A DNA stretch of 64,000 bases from Aliikangiella marina (GCF_007004765.1 NZ_VIKR01000002.1:558001-622000), one strand, 5' to 3'. Shown: positions 36,607 through 46,516, counted from the stretch's first letter. Made by a program: numbers and translations. Notes: generated by a model from the sequence alone, not told the origin.

Positions 36607-38460
36607 ATGAAGCTAAGTAATTTAATGGGGCTCTCCTGGATGGCGATATCGTTGATTAGCTCTCCCATCGCCTTGTCATATTCAGTCCCCGATAGTCTTC
36701 AACAAAATAGTAAACTGTCGACAAAGTTGAAAGCTCGTGTACTCGAACTGAGGGAAGAGCGCGGCCAATCGCAAGTTGCTTTTCCGATAATGATCTATTT
36801 TACTGATAAAGGGAGCGATGTTACCAATAAACTCAACTCGGTAAAATTAAATATTAATGAATTGGCGCTCAAAAGAAGAGTGTTAAATCGGGGAGAAGCG
36901 AGAGCGATTGTTTTTGAAGATATCCCTTTAGAGTCTGGCTATATTAATCAGGTCAAAAGTCGGGTCGTTAAAATTCGCCATGAACTTAAAATGCTCAATG
37001 CGGTTTCAGCCGAGATCACGCCGCAAATGCTGCAAGAAATCACTCGACTGTCTTTTGTTAAAAAAGTTGATTTAATTAGCAAATTAAAACGTCAACCAAC
37101 GCCACCAGTGACTGTTTCGCTTGAGAATTCCCTTCCCGGTCAATCGCAGAAAACGGCGAATAGTATGATGCTGGAGTATGGCAATTCGTTCACTCAAAAT
37201 AATCAAATTAATGTCCCTGAAGTCCATGACATGGGTTTGAGCGGTAATGGCGTTGTTATCGCTGTATTTGATTCAGGCTTTAATCGTTTAAGCCATGAAA
37301 GTTTTAGTCAAATGGATATCGCAGGTATGTGGGATTTCGTTAATAACGATGGCAATGTTGCGGATGAGTCGGACATGGGTACCGGTTCGCATGGCACTAA
37401 TACCCTCAGCGTTATTGGTGGTTTCAGTCCAGGAATATTAATTGGTCCTGCGTATGGTGCAACGTATTACTTGGCGAAAACTGAAAATAATGAATCGGAA
37501 CTACATGTTGAAGAGGATAATTGGTGTGCCGCAGCCGAATGGGCGGACGCTAATGGTGCACAAATTATTACCAGTTCACTCGGTTATACCGTATTTGATC
37601 AGGGCGTTAATTATTCTCCCGACGATATGGATGGCAATACCACCATCGTCACTCAGTGCGCTGATTTGATCGCTGAAAGTGGTATTGTCGTCATAAATTC
37701 TGCTGGCAACGGTGGAAATGTTGCCCAATCAAATACAATTGGTGCGCCAGCAGATGGCAACTCAGTATTGGCTGTTGGTGCTGTTGATGCTAGTGGTAGC
37801 CGGGTTAGCTTTAGCTCTTATGGCCCATCGGCCGATGGACGAATTAAACCTGATGTGATGGCGATGGGACAAGGTGTTTTAGTTGCCAGCTCGTTGTCGG
37901 ACACTGGTTATGGTAATGCTAATGGTACTTCGTTTTCTTGTCCTCTGACCGCGGGAGTTGCTGCACTGCTTCTAGAGTCTTCGCCAAATTTAACGGCATC
38001 GGAAGTACGCGAGCTAATCAGAAATTCTGCGGGGCAAGCTTCAAATCCGGATAACTTAAACGGTTATGGAATTATTAATGCGCTTGCTGCGGTTTATGCC
38101 GCTAATGGTCAATTTGTTCCAGAAGCATCTTTTGTTCATAATGAGGTTGATGCAATGACCATCCAGTTTACTAACACTTCTTCTGACTCCGATGGAACGA
38201 TTGTGTCATACCTTTGGGACTTCGGTGATGGCAACCGTTCAACACTTGAAAATCCAACGCATCGTTATGCCGAGCCAGGGAGTTTCTCTTTGACCCTAAG
38301 AGTAACAGACAATGAGGGGTTAGAGAGTACAACTAGTCGTACCGTTTTTATTGAAGCACAAATGACAAGTTCAAGTGGCTCAGGTAGTTTAGGTGGCTTA
38401 AGTATTTTTATCTTGTTATTGACACTATTTCAAAGACGGCGAATCGAATTAATGGGTTAA
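36607..38460 (+). CDS. Secreted S8 (subtilisin-like) protease with PKD domain and GlyGly-CTERM tail
   Basis: About 617 residues from the ATG at 36607 (a TTG four codons earlier is possible). A signal peptide and a propeptide of about 180 residues precede the catalytic domain. Predicted triad: Asp222 (AVFDSGFN), His262 (GSHGTNT), Ser442 (NGTSFSCP). A PKD domain follows (about 505-590; YLWDFGDGN). The C-terminus is a Ser/Gly stretch (SSSGSGSLGG), a hydrophobic helix and RRR, which is the GlyGly-CTERM form processed by rhombosortase after type II secretion. Role: extracellular or surface protein breakdown. Monocistronic. Confidence 0.92.
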   Translation: MKLSNLMGLSWMAISLISSPIALSYSVPDSLQQNSKLSTKLKARVLELREERGQSQVAFPIMIYFTDKGSDVTNKLNSVKLNINELALKRRVLNRGEARAIVFEDIPLESGYINQVKSRVVKIRHELKMLNAVSAEITPQMLQEITRLSFVKKVDLISKLKRQPTPPVTVSLENSLPGQSQKTANSMMLEYGNSFTQNNQINVPEVHDMGLSGNGVVIAVFDSGFNRLSHESFSQMDIAGMWDFVNNDGNVADESDMGTGSHGTNTLSVIGGFSPGILIGPAYGATYYLAKTENNESELHVEEDNWCAAAEWADANGAQIITSSLGYTVFDQGVNYSPDDMDGNTTIVTQCADLIAESGIVVINSAGNGGNVAQSNTIGAPADGNSVLAVGAVDASGSRVSFSSYGPSADGRIKPDVMAMGQGVLVASSLSDTGYGNANGTSFSCPLTAGVAALLLESSPNLTASEVRELIRNSAGQASNPDNLNGYGIINALAAVYAANGQFVPEASFVHNEVDAMTIQFTNTSSDSDGTIVSYLWDFGDGNRSTLENPTHRYAEPGSFSLTLRVTDNEGLESTTSRTVFIEAQMTSSSGSGSLGGLSIFILLLTLFQRRRIELMG

Positions 38461-38598
38461 TTCCCCTACGTTAGCGGCCATTCTTGACTATTTGGTCAGC
38501 TTTTAACAGGGGGAAAATGCGTCAGCTGTTAGTTGCAAACGTCTGGTAACCGAAAAATTCACAAGGTATACTCGACGACTAGTTTACTGTTGACACCA

Positions 38599-40044
38599 AT
38601 GGATTGTAGTTTGCATCTCATCAGAAACTTTCAATTTATTACACTTTTGCTTGTAGCGCTTTTGTCAGTTGCCTTTATATATGCGACTTACTTTGCGATC
38701 AATAATGTTGTAGCGGAACAAAGTAAAGTTCAGCAGCAAGCAATTTCTCCTGTTTATCGCCTGGTTAACGAACAATTACTCAAACCTTTACACATCGCGC
38801 AAACCTTTGCGAGTTCTTTGGATTTTAATAATAGTTTGGAGACTGCTCAAATCGATGAAGCGGTACTGTTGGCGCAATTAAAGCGATTACATGATAAAAC
38901 CGGTATGGTGTTTTTCGTCGCAAGCGAAAAAGCTCGCAAGCAATATTTCTCTGACGGCAATGTTATCGATCTAATTGAAGGAAAGGTATTTTGGTATTTT
39001 GAAGCACTAAAAGTAGAGCAGGATGTTATTGCTGATTTGGGGCAAGTTGGTGATGTTCATTTGTTTTTTGATGTAAAAATATATGGCAGTAATGATGAGT
39101 TTTTGGGATTCGTTGGTGTCGGTAAGCGCCTTCAGACTTTTTTGGACTCATTCCAACAATACAAAAAACAATATGGTTACGATTTTTTATTTGTAAATGA
39201 CGTAAACGATATTATTTTAACGTCGTTACCCGACCTAGTTGTAACCGGAGAACACATTCCAAAGTTGGATTCTTTAAAGTGGTACCAAGAGAGTATAAAG
39301 CAGCAGCAAGATTTAGACAGCTTATTGATTAGTAATGAGGATGAAGATTTTTTAATTTCTGAATTTACAATTGAAGAGTTGAATTGGCGGTTGTTGTTGT
39401 TAGTTCCTCTGAAGGAGAGACAAGCGCAAATCACCAAGTCTTTCATCGACAATACCTTAATTGCATTTTCCTTAGTTGCGCTTTTATTTATTGCGAGTTT
39501 TTACTTTGTGATGTTTTATAAAAGACGGCTTGAGAATCAAATAGAACTCGATCATTTGTCCGGCTTACCCAATCGAAATTTTATCCAAAGACGGTACAAT
39601 CAATTACGCAGAAAAAAATTAGAGTTGTGCACAATTATTGTTGACTTAGATCACTTCAAACAAGTTAATGATACCTATGGGCATAATGCAGGTGACTTCA
39701 TCATTCAAAAAGCGTCTGAGATCCTTTCTTTTGAGCTTCGACGAATGGACATGGTTGGCCGGTGGGGAGGTGAGGAGTTTGTAATGCTTATTCCTACCTC
39801 CAGTCCGCAAGAAGGTTTGGCCATTGCAGAGCGGGCCCGTCAACTATTAGAAAAAGCTTCTTTTGATTACGAAGGTACTGTAATTAAAGTTACAGCCAGT
39901 TTTGGCGTCGCGTCAGGCAACGCTAGCTTGTCATTATCAAAACTTTTAGCGAATGCTGATCTCGCGCTTTATGAGGCCAAGAAAAAAGGCAGAAACCGAG
40001 TGGAGATGTATCAGCAACCTTCACCGGGTCAAACCGCTGATTAG
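38599..40044 (+). CDS. Membrane-bound diguanylate cyclase (GGDEF)
   Basis: The frame opens upstream at TTG 38533, but ATG 38599 directly precedes a membrane helix (HLIRNFQFITLLLVALLSVAF) and is preferred (about 481 residues). A periplasmic sensor region of roughly 260 residues, probably Cache-like, lies between that helix and a second one (IAFSLVALLFIASFYFVMFY). The GGDEF domain has DLDHFKQVNDTYGHNAGD and an intact GGEEF active site, with an RxxD (RRMD) inhibitory site five residues before it. It should make cyclic di-GMP. The sensed ligand is unknown. No partner gene is adjacent. Confidence 0.9.
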   Translation: MDCSLHLIRNFQFITLLLVALLSVAFIYATYFAINNVVAEQSKVQQQAISPVYRLVNEQLLKPLHIAQTFASSLDFNNSLETAQIDEAVLLAQLKRLHDKTGMVFFVASEKARKQYFSDGNVIDLIEGKVFWYFEALKVEQDVIADLGQVGDVHLFFDVKIYGSNDEFLGFVGVGKRLQTFLDSFQQYKKQYGYDFLFVNDVNDIILTSLPDLVVTGEHIPKLDSLKWYQESIKQQQDLDSLLISNEDEDFLISEFTIEELNWRLLLLVPLKERQAQITKSFIDNTLIAFSLVALLFIASFYFVMFYKRRLENQIELDHLSGLPNRNFIQRRYNQLRRKKLELCTIIVDLDHFKQVNDTYGHNAGDFIIQKASEILSFELRRMDMVGRWGGEEFVMLIPTSSPQEGLAIAERARQLLEKASFDYEGTVIKVTASFGVASGNASLSLSKLLANADLALYEAKKKGRNRVEMYQQPSPGQTAD

Positions 40045-40084
40045 TATCCCACACTCGCTTTTATCTTTGTTTCGCTAAGCTTGA

Positions 40085-40576
40085 TCAATTTTTAAGGTTG
40101 GTAGTTGGCGTTAAAATTACCGTAGCCTCTGTGCCTTCTCGCAGATATGCTGGACAGCCTCCGTCAAACACTCCGTAAGAGGCGAATATTGATTTGTCTG
40201 ATTCTTGGTAACCTGCGGCAGTTGCCGTGAATTCCCATTCTCCTTCGGCTTTACCGAATCCACATGGCAATGTACAGGTAAGAATATCTTGTTCATAGTC
40301 AACTTCAATGTTGTGACTAAAAGGGGGACTTTCCTCGATAAAATCCAATTCAGTTCCGCCATTAATTCGGATGTTACTGAGTTGAATTTGCTCTATCGGT
40401 TCTTGTGTCGATTCATTAATCGCGCTGACTAAGTTTAATACCGGTTCTTGATTAATAACGATACAAGGTCCAAAAAGCGCTTCTTCATCTGAACCACATC
40501 CAGCAAAAAAAATGGAACAGATAGTGACGATTAGAATATTTAGATTTGCTTTTGAATTAAAAGCATATTTTTTCAT
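40085..40576 (-). CDS. Small hypothetical lipoprotein with conserved-looking cysteines
   Basis: 163 residues. The N-terminus contains a hydrophobic segment ending IFFAGC, a good lipobox, so the mature protein is lipid-anchored. Four further cysteines occur (GPCIVI, LTCTLPCGFG, GGCPAYL), which could form two disulfides in the periplasm. The middle (WEFTATAAGYQESDKS) resembles a carboxypeptidase-regulatory-like beta sandwich, but I do not recognise a family. Convergent with the GGDEF gene; no operon partner. Confidence 0.7.
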   Translation of the reverse strand: MKKYAFNSKANLNILIVTICSIFFAGCGSDEEALFGPCIVINQEPVLNLVSAINESTQEPIEQIQLSNIRINGGTELDFIEESPPFSHNIEVDYEQDILTCTLPCGFGKAEGEWEFTATAAGYQESDKSIFASYGVFDGGCPAYLREGTEATVILTPTTNLKN

Positions 40577-40778
40577 ATTTATGACCTCGATAAGTATGTT
40601 TTTATTATTGAAACTAGGCTCAAACCATAAACTCGCAACTTGTAATAGTCTGTAAAAATAATCGTTTAGATTGTTAGCTAACTCTATATCGTCAGTACGC
40701 TTTTACAAATTTTTGATTGAGTGACAGTCGCTGATTCGTCTTTGAGCTACTTTTGTTCAAAGTTTGTTTGTATTCGAT

Positions 40779-40807
40779 TTGCCTGATTATATGATATGAT
40801 ATATCAT
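40779..40807 (+). promoter_or_regulatory. Promoter with Fur-like inverted repeat before ABC module
   Basis: TTGCCT (40779-40784) and TATCAT (40802-40807) are 17 bp apart. Overlapping spacer and -10 is TGATATGATATATCA (40792-40806), whose outer arms TGATA/TATCA equal those of the Fur consensus TGATAATnATTATCA (10 of 14 fixed positions). ATGATATATCAT within it is a perfect palindrome. The regulator is a guess; the repeat and promoter geometry are seen. Confidence 0.5.
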
Positions 40808-40837
40808 CGCTTGGTTTTTTAATGAACACGACATTCA

Positions 40838-41590
40838 GTGAAGTGGGTACAGGTGACTAGCAGACAAAATAAGACCGTGATTGAGTCTCAATCACTTTGC
40901 GTTCAAATCAAGGGTATCTCCGTCCTTAAAGATTTAAACTTTAAAGTTGGCAAAGGAGAAATTTACGCCTTGCTTGGTGGAAATGGTGCGGGAAAGTCGA
41001 CGACTCTAAAGACGTTATTAGGCTTCAACAAGCCGAAAAGTGGCTTAGCGATTATAGATGGTGAAAGCGTCGGAGATGCCTTAGTTTCGGTGAGAAAAAA
41101 AACGGCTTACTTACCGGAAAACGCCTCGCTTTACCCTCATTTAACGGCCAAGGAAAATATCGAATATTTTTTGTCGCTGGCTGATATAAAAAAGTCTAAT
41201 GACGAAATTGAGAGCGCTTTTAAACTTGTTGGACTTCAAAGCGATTCCTGGGATAGACAATTGTTAACTTATTCGAAAGGTATGCGGCAAAAAACAGCAA
41301 TCGCTTTAGCTGTGTTACGAGAGGCACCGATTTTCTTACTCGATGAACCGACTTCTGGCTTAGATCCCGTTGCAATCGATGAGTTTAACCAATTAGTCAC
41401 CGAGTTAGCCTCAGCCGGCGCGACAATTTTAATGGTGACTCACGATGTCTATGGTGCCTGTCAAGTCGCTGACCGTATTGGTTTGCTTCGAAGAGGAGAG
41501 CTCGTTGGTGAGTTCGAGGCTCCGGATGAGGGAAGGATAGATACTGAACTCGTTCATGCTGCATTTGCGCAAAGGCAGCCAAATGAGTGA
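40838..41590 (+). CDS. ABC transporter ATP-binding protein
   Basis: 250 residues. Walker A GGNGAGKST (47-55), signature-type motif LLTYSKGMRQKTA, Walker B IFLLDEPTSGLDP and H-loop MVTHD are all intact. The type is that of ABC-2 exporters (NosF/CcmA-like). The start is GTG at 40838; another GTG at 40853 (MTSRQNK) is possible. The end overlaps the next gene by 8 bp, showing translational coupling with the two permeases. The cargo is unknown; relatives of this arrangement accompany TonB receptors. Confidence 0.9.
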   Translation: MKWVQVTSRQNKTVIESQSLCVQIKGISVLKDLNFKVGKGEIYALLGGNGAGKSTTLKTLLGFNKPKSGLAIIDGESVGDALVSVRKKTAYLPENASLYPHLTAKENIEYFLSLADIKKSNDEIESAFKLVGLQSDSWDRQLLTYSKGMRQKTAIALAVLREAPIFLLDEPTSGLDPVAIDEFNQLVTELASAGATILMVTHDVYGACQVADRIGLLRRGELVGEFEAPDEGRIDTELVHAAFAQRQPNE

Positions 41591-43031
41591 TAAATGGAAA
41601 ACACAAGTTTGGATTGTCGCAAAAGATGAATTGCGATATTGGTCTCGTTCCAAACTGGCTGTATCGGTACTTGTAATAGGGATAATTCTGACGCTGTCTT
41701 CGGTCGTTGTTACCGCGGTTAAGATGCATGAATTGAGTGAGCAAAGACAAGCGACGCAGAATAAGTCTGAAGAAACATTCTTACAGCAGCCTGATCGTCA
41801 TCCACATAGAATGGTTCACTATGGCCATTATGCTTTTAGGGTTCCGGCTCCATTGAGCATGCTGGATCCTGGCGTCGACGCTTACACCGGGAACTCAATA
41901 TTTTTGGAAGGGCACCGCCAGAATACCGCGATGTTTGCCGAACAAAAGCAAACGACGGGACTGACAAAATTAGGCAGCTTATCTCCCGCTTTTATCGTTC
42001 AAGTGATAGCGCCATTATTGTTGGTATTGATTGGATATAGCTCAATAAGTAGAGAGCGAGAGTCACAGACATTAACATTTCTGGTTGCTCAGGGAGTATC
42101 ATTTTATTCGCTAATCATCGGGAAAGGTGTTGCTTTATTTTTTGTTGCTTGCCTCGTCTTGTTTCCGCTCTGCATTTCCGGCGTATTCACCGTTGCCCAA
42201 GGGGAAAGCTCACTGGTTGTCGCTAGTTTTCTATTGGCCTATCTGCTCTATTTGGTTATTTGGATACTTTTCATTTTATTGATTTCTGCATTATTTTCGA
42301 AAAGCAGTGAGAGTTTTTCAGGGCTAGCTATTGTTTGGATATTAGTATGTATTGTAATGCCGCGTGTTGCGAGTTCGACGGCTTCGGTGTCCGTACCAAT
42401 TGAAGGAAAGCTTGAGACTGACTTTGCGGTTATCGCCGCTTTAAGACAACTAGGAGACGGTCATAATGCAAATGATCCTGCCTTTAATCAATTAAAAAGC
42501 TCTCTGTTAAAGAAATATAAAGTTGGGTCGGTAGAAGAGCTACCAATTAATTTTAGAGGTGCCGTAGCGAGTGCTTCGGAGGCAGAGTTGACGAAAGTAC
42601 TTAATCAGTTTGCTGAAGAGCGAATGCAAAAAGAACTCAGGCAAACTCAAGTGGCTCGGCTTTTCGGTTGGTTGTCACCGAAGATAGCCATCAGATCGTT
42701 TTCAATGATTAGTGCAGGCACAAGTATTGAGACTCACCATCGTTTTTTGAGAGAAACAGAAGAATTGCGGTTTAAGTTTGTTCAATCTTTGAATAAAACT
42801 CACATGGAACAACTGAATTATATAGATGATATTAATCGAAATAAAGGACAAGAGGAAAATAGAAAAGCGCGAGTTAGCGCGTCGAATTGGAAAATAATAC
42901 AAGGATTCAAGTTTTCTATTGATGATGCTTCGAAGCGATTATCCAGAGGTCTGCTTGGGCTTATGCAGTTGTTAATATGGATTGCGTTGCTATGTTTTCT
43001 TATCCGTTTTATTGGGAGACGAACCTTATGA
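41583..43031 (+). CDS. ABC-2 type permease, DUF3526-like (first)
   Basis: About 482 residues from the ATG at 41583, which overlaps the ATPase stop. One helix lies near the N-terminus (KLAVSVLVIGIILTLSSVVV), then a long non-membrane region (about 45-150), then five or so helices (ILIGYSSISRE follows the second). The segment SSISRERESQTLTFLVAQGVS is the cytoplasmic coupling-loop pattern of ABC-2 permeases. A second large hydrophilic domain (about 280-450) precedes a final helix. Layout matches the DUF3526 family. It overlaps the next permease by 4 bp (ATGA). Confidence 0.85.
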   Translation: MSDKWKTQVWIVAKDELRYWSRSKLAVSVLVIGIILTLSSVVVTAVKMHELSEQRQATQNKSEETFLQQPDRHPHRMVHYGHYAFRVPAPLSMLDPGVDAYTGNSIFLEGHRQNTAMFAEQKQTTGLTKLGSLSPAFIVQVIAPLLLVLIGYSSISRERESQTLTFLVAQGVSFYSLIIGKGVALFFVACLVLFPLCISGVFTVAQGESSLVVASFLLAYLLYLVIWILFILLISALFSKSSESFSGLAIVWILVCIVMPRVASSTASVSVPIEGKLETDFAVIAALRQLGDGHNANDPAFNQLKSSLLKKYKVGSVEELPINFRGAVASASEAELTKVLNQFAEERMQKELRQTQVARLFGWLSPKIAIRSFSMISAGTSIETHHRFLRETEELRFKFVQSLNKTHMEQLNYIDDINRNKGQEENRKARVSASNWKIIQGFKFSIDDASKRLSRGLLGLMQLLIWIALLCFLIRFIGRRTL

Positions 43032-44299
43032 TGAATCATCTTTCAAGAGAATGGCGTTTTATGTTTCAACAGCGCTACGTAGTAGTGCTTTTATTATGTA
43101 GTTTTTTGGTTTCGACTTTTTCGATCGCGACGGGTTTAACAGAAGTTAGTGAGCAAAGACAGACGATCGAACGTCTCAAAAAAGCGGATAAAATTGACAG
43201 AGCTGAGGTTCAGTCGAAATACGATGATCCTGGGATGTTAGCTTACTATAGTTTTCATTTAACTTATTCAGAGCCTTCTAATTTAGCATTTGCTGCGCTT
43301 GGTGAACGCGATACTTATCCGTGGAAACATCGTATCCGCATGCTCGCATTAGAAGGACAAATTTATGAGAGCGACGCGCAAAACGCTGAACTTGCACAAG
43401 CGGGGAAAATTGATTTCGCTTTTGTTATAAGTGCGCTATCCCCGCTACTGATAATTCTGCTATTTCATGACTTGTTCGCAAACGAACGTAACGGCGGACG
43501 ATATGATTTATTGATCAGTACGACGCGATCATCTTATGCTTTCTGGGGAGCGAGAATAACGGTTCGTGTAGTCGCACTATATCTAGCCCTTTTACTTCCC
43601 TTTTACTGTGGCGCCTATCTCAGTGACGCCTCATTGTTCGATGTGTTTCAAATTTCTTTCTGGTGCTCAGTCTACTTTATTTTCTGGGTTCTATTAAGTG
43701 TTTTTTGGGGCAGGCGATCGACTAGCGCTCCTAAGGTTGCTTCGAGGTTAATCGGAATCTGGGTGCTTTTTGCATTTATCATTCCAATTCTCGGAAACCT
43801 GCTAGTTAATCAATTAGTAAACTCTCCGAAAGGAAGCGAAATATTGCTGACTCAAAGAGAGGCGGTGAATGACGCGTGGGATCTTCCTGTGGAGACCACC
43901 ATGAATGCATTCATCGCTACACATCCAAACTATGAAGCACATACAGAAGTTGGTAATAGCTTCGAATGGAAATGGTACTACGCCTTCCAACAAGTTGGCG
44001 ATCAAGTTGCCGCACCGCTCTCTCAAGACTATCGAAAAGCAGGGATCAAAAAACATAGGCTTGCAGGTTATGTTGCATTTTTGTCTCCACCAATGTTCAT
44101 TCAAAAGAGACTGTCGCGACTAGCGGATACTGACGCAATAGCGGCTATTGAATATGAAAGTCAAATTCGTCGGTTTCACCACTCGTTGAGGCTGTCATAT
44201 TACCCTTGGTTATTTTCCGTCGAGCCATTCGATAAATCGCTATTAAACCGCCTACCTACCTATGAGCAATCCATTAAGGGGCCACAAGAACTGAATTAA
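43028..44299 (+). CDS. ABC-2 type permease, DUF3526-like (second)
   Basis: About 423 residues from the ATG at 43028, inside the ATGA overlap with the previous gene; the frame extends further upstream but this start is clearly coupled. Topology repeats that of the first permease: N-terminal helix (VVVLLLCSFLVSTFSIATG), extracytoplasmic segment, then LIILLFHDLFANERNGGRYDLLIS with the ABC-2 coupling-loop pattern, several helices and a large domain. The two permeases presumably form a heterodimer with the ATPase. Sequence between them is only distantly similar (shared TEVSEQRQT / MHELSEQRQ after helix 1). Confidence 0.85.
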   Translation: MMNHLSREWRFMFQQRYVVVLLLCSFLVSTFSIATGLTEVSEQRQTIERLKKADKIDRAEVQSKYDDPGMLAYYSFHLTYSEPSNLAFAALGERDTYPWKHRIRMLALEGQIYESDAQNAELAQAGKIDFAFVISALSPLLIILLFHDLFANERNGGRYDLLISTTRSSYAFWGARITVRVVALYLALLLPFYCGAYLSDASLFDVFQISFWCSVYFIFWVLLSVFWGRRSTSAPKVASRLIGIWVLFAFIIPILGNLLVNQLVNSPKGSEILLTQREAVNDAWDLPVETTMNAFIATHPNYEAHTEVGNSFEWKWYYAFQQVGDQVAAPLSQDYRKAGIKKHRLAGYVAFLSPPMFIQKRLSRLADTDAIAAIEYESQIRRFHHSLRLSYYPWLFSVEPFDKSLLNRLPTYEQSIKGPQELN

Positions 44300-44413
44300 C
44301 TGAACGGACACAATTTCGTGTATAGCTTAATCATTTAGTGAACTTGTTGATTGAATTAATGCACATTGAAAAGATGAATATTTCTCAAATTAAAATTAGA
44401 AAGGTTAATAATT

Positions 44414-46516
44414 ATGAATTTTAGCAAGGGACTTAAACCAGCGTATCTGGCTACTTTAGTTGGAAGTGCTTTAACAATAAATCCTGCGGTGTATGCAGAG
44501 GAAAAAACTGATATCGCCGATGAGGAGGATGAGCGAGTCGTGGTTATCGGCTCTCGTCAAGCTTATCAGGGAAATTTTGAACCACTAGAAACGCCGCAAT
44601 CAGAATTGGAAATTAGCTCGGAAATTTTAAAAAATGCGGGAGCGCTTGATTTATCTGAGGCATTAGATTTATCGAGCTCAGTCGCGAGACAAAATAATTT
44701 TGGGGGGCTTTGGAACAGCTTCGCAGTTCGAGGCTTTGTTGGTGACGAAAATTTACCTAGTAATTATTTGGTCAATGGGTTCAACGCAGGCCGCGGATTT
44801 GGCGGATCGAGAGACTTATCGGGTATAGAGTCGATTGAAGTTTTAAAGGGGCCAAGAGCTGCTTTATTTGGACGAAGCGAACCGGGTGGAACAATCAATT
44901 TGGTTACTAAGCGTCCGACCTTCGAAACAAATGGTGAGTTCAGCTTCGCTGCAGGTAGCTTTGATACTTATCGATTGGATGCAGATTATACTGCACCCCT
45001 CTCTGACTCAGTTGCAATCCGCTTGGTCGGTTATGCGAAAGATGCTGGTAGTTTCCGCGATACTATTGAGTCGCAAGCGCAAGGTTTTAGTCCATCTATC
45101 GCATGGGCGATTACTGATAGCAGTAAGCTAATTTACGAATTAGAGTACAGTCACCAAGAGGTCCCTTTTGACCGAGGTGTCATTGCTATTGATGGTGTTC
45201 TCGGTTTGATTCCCGAGAGTCGCTTTCTTGGAGAGCCTGGTGATGGGCCCATGGAAGCCGATGTACTTGGTCACCAATTAGAGTTTCAACATGATTTCAA
45301 CAAAGACTGGAGCGCTTTGTTAGGCTTTAACTACCGCGACACCTCTCTGGAAGGCGCTGCGACTGAAACCGGTTTTGGCGATGTTGTAGATGGAGAAATA
45401 AACCGGTTTCGCCGAACTCGGGATTATGATGCCGTGTATCGAGTTTTTCGTGCAGAGATAACGGGACTGTTTGAATTAGGGGACTTGCAACATCGAGTCA
45501 TTATCGGCATGGATTCGGATAAATTTGAAAATGATCAAGTGTTTTTGCGAGTTAGGGGGGATCAATTCATTAATGTTTTTAATCCAGTTTATGGAGCGTA
45601 TCCGCTTCCAACGCCCGGGCCGAATACTGACCGAGTAGAAATTCAAGAATCCGTTGGGATTTTCATTCAAGATCAAATTAGCCTAACCGATAAACTCGAT
45701 ATTCGATTAGGCTTAAGGTATGACGATTACAAGCAACAACTTAATAATCGAAGAGAAGATACACTCACTCGGCAAACTGAATCAAGAACCAGCCCGCAAT
45801 TTGGCATTGTTTATGAGTCCTCAGATAGTCTTTCAGTTTATGCCGCGTATGGCGAAAACTTTCGACCGCTTTCTGGGAGCGATGCTAATGGCAATGGTTT
45901 TGAGCCCAATCAGTCAACCTCAATGGAGGTTGGTGTAAAATTTGCCCTTAATAATGGTGACTTGTTTGGAACTATCGCGCTATTCAAAGTTGAGCAGGAA
46001 AATATTTTAGTAGTAGACGATCCTCAAGCGTTCACGAGTGCAGCCATTGGTGAAGCAAGTAGTCAAGGTTTCGAGTTAGATTTAAATGGACAAATTGCTG
46101 ATGGATTAGATCTCTGGGCTTCATATACTTATGTTGATGCACAAACTGAAAATGCTTTTTTCGATGCAAACTTTGGCTTCACTGTAGAAGCCGGAAGTCC
46201 GTTACTTAATATTCCAGAACACCAACTAACCCTTCAACTGGTTAACTCATCTGAACTTGATGGAAAGCTCTTTGAATATGGAGCTGGTATCTTGTATGTC
46301 AGTGAGCGAAATGGCTTTTTTGGTACAGACTTTGAGTTACCTAGCTATACCGTCGCGCGTGCTTTTGCGAACTATCAAGTTTCAGATTCGCTTTCAGTTC
46401 GTTTTGAGGTCGATAATCTTTTTGATGAGACTTATTATGTGAATTCTTTTGCAGATGTCTGGGTCCAACCGGGTACCCCTCAAAACTTTAATCTAATAGC
46501 GACCTATGGTTTTTAG
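44414..46516 (+). CDS. TonB-dependent siderophore-type receptor
   Basis: 700 residues. Signal peptide to about AVYAEE, then an acidic stretch, a possible TonB box RVVVIGSR, plug motifs (AVRGFVGDE, GIESIEVLKGPRAALFG, EPGGTINLVTKRP) and a 22-strand-type barrel ending in Phe (NLIATYGF), the normal barrel terminus. Plug form is that of the TIGR01783 siderophore receptors, unlike the two receptors in the starch region. It starts 114 bp after the second permease on the same strand, so it may belong to the same transcript. Ligand unknown. Confidence 0.9.
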   Translation: MNFSKGLKPAYLATLVGSALTINPAVYAEEKTDIADEEDERVVVIGSRQAYQGNFEPLETPQSELEISSEILKNAGALDLSEALDLSSSVARQNNFGGLWNSFAVRGFVGDENLPSNYLVNGFNAGRGFGGSRDLSGIESIEVLKGPRAALFGRSEPGGTINLVTKRPTFETNGEFSFAAGSFDTYRLDADYTAPLSDSVAIRLVGYAKDAGSFRDTIESQAQGFSPSIAWAITDSSKLIYELEYSHQEVPFDRGVIAIDGVLGLIPESRFLGEPGDGPMEADVLGHQLEFQHDFNKDWSALLGFNYRDTSLEGAATETGFGDVVDGEINRFRRTRDYDAVYRVFRAEITGLFELGDLQHRVIIGMDSDKFENDQVFLRVRGDQFINVFNPVYGAYPLPTPGPNTDRVEIQESVGIFIQDQISLTDKLDIRLGLRYDDYKQQLNNRREDTLTRQTESRTSPQFGIVYESSDSLSVYAAYGENFRPLSGSDANGNGFEPNQSTSMEVGVKFALNNGDLFGTIALFKVEQENILVVDDPQAFTSAAIGEASSQGFELDLNGQIADGLDLWASYTYVDAQTENAFFDANFGFTVEAGSPLLNIPEHQLTLQLVNSSELDGKLFEYGAGILYVSERNGFFGTDFELPSYTVARAFANYQVSDSLSVRFEVDNLFDETYYVNSFADVWVQPGTPQNFNLIATYGF

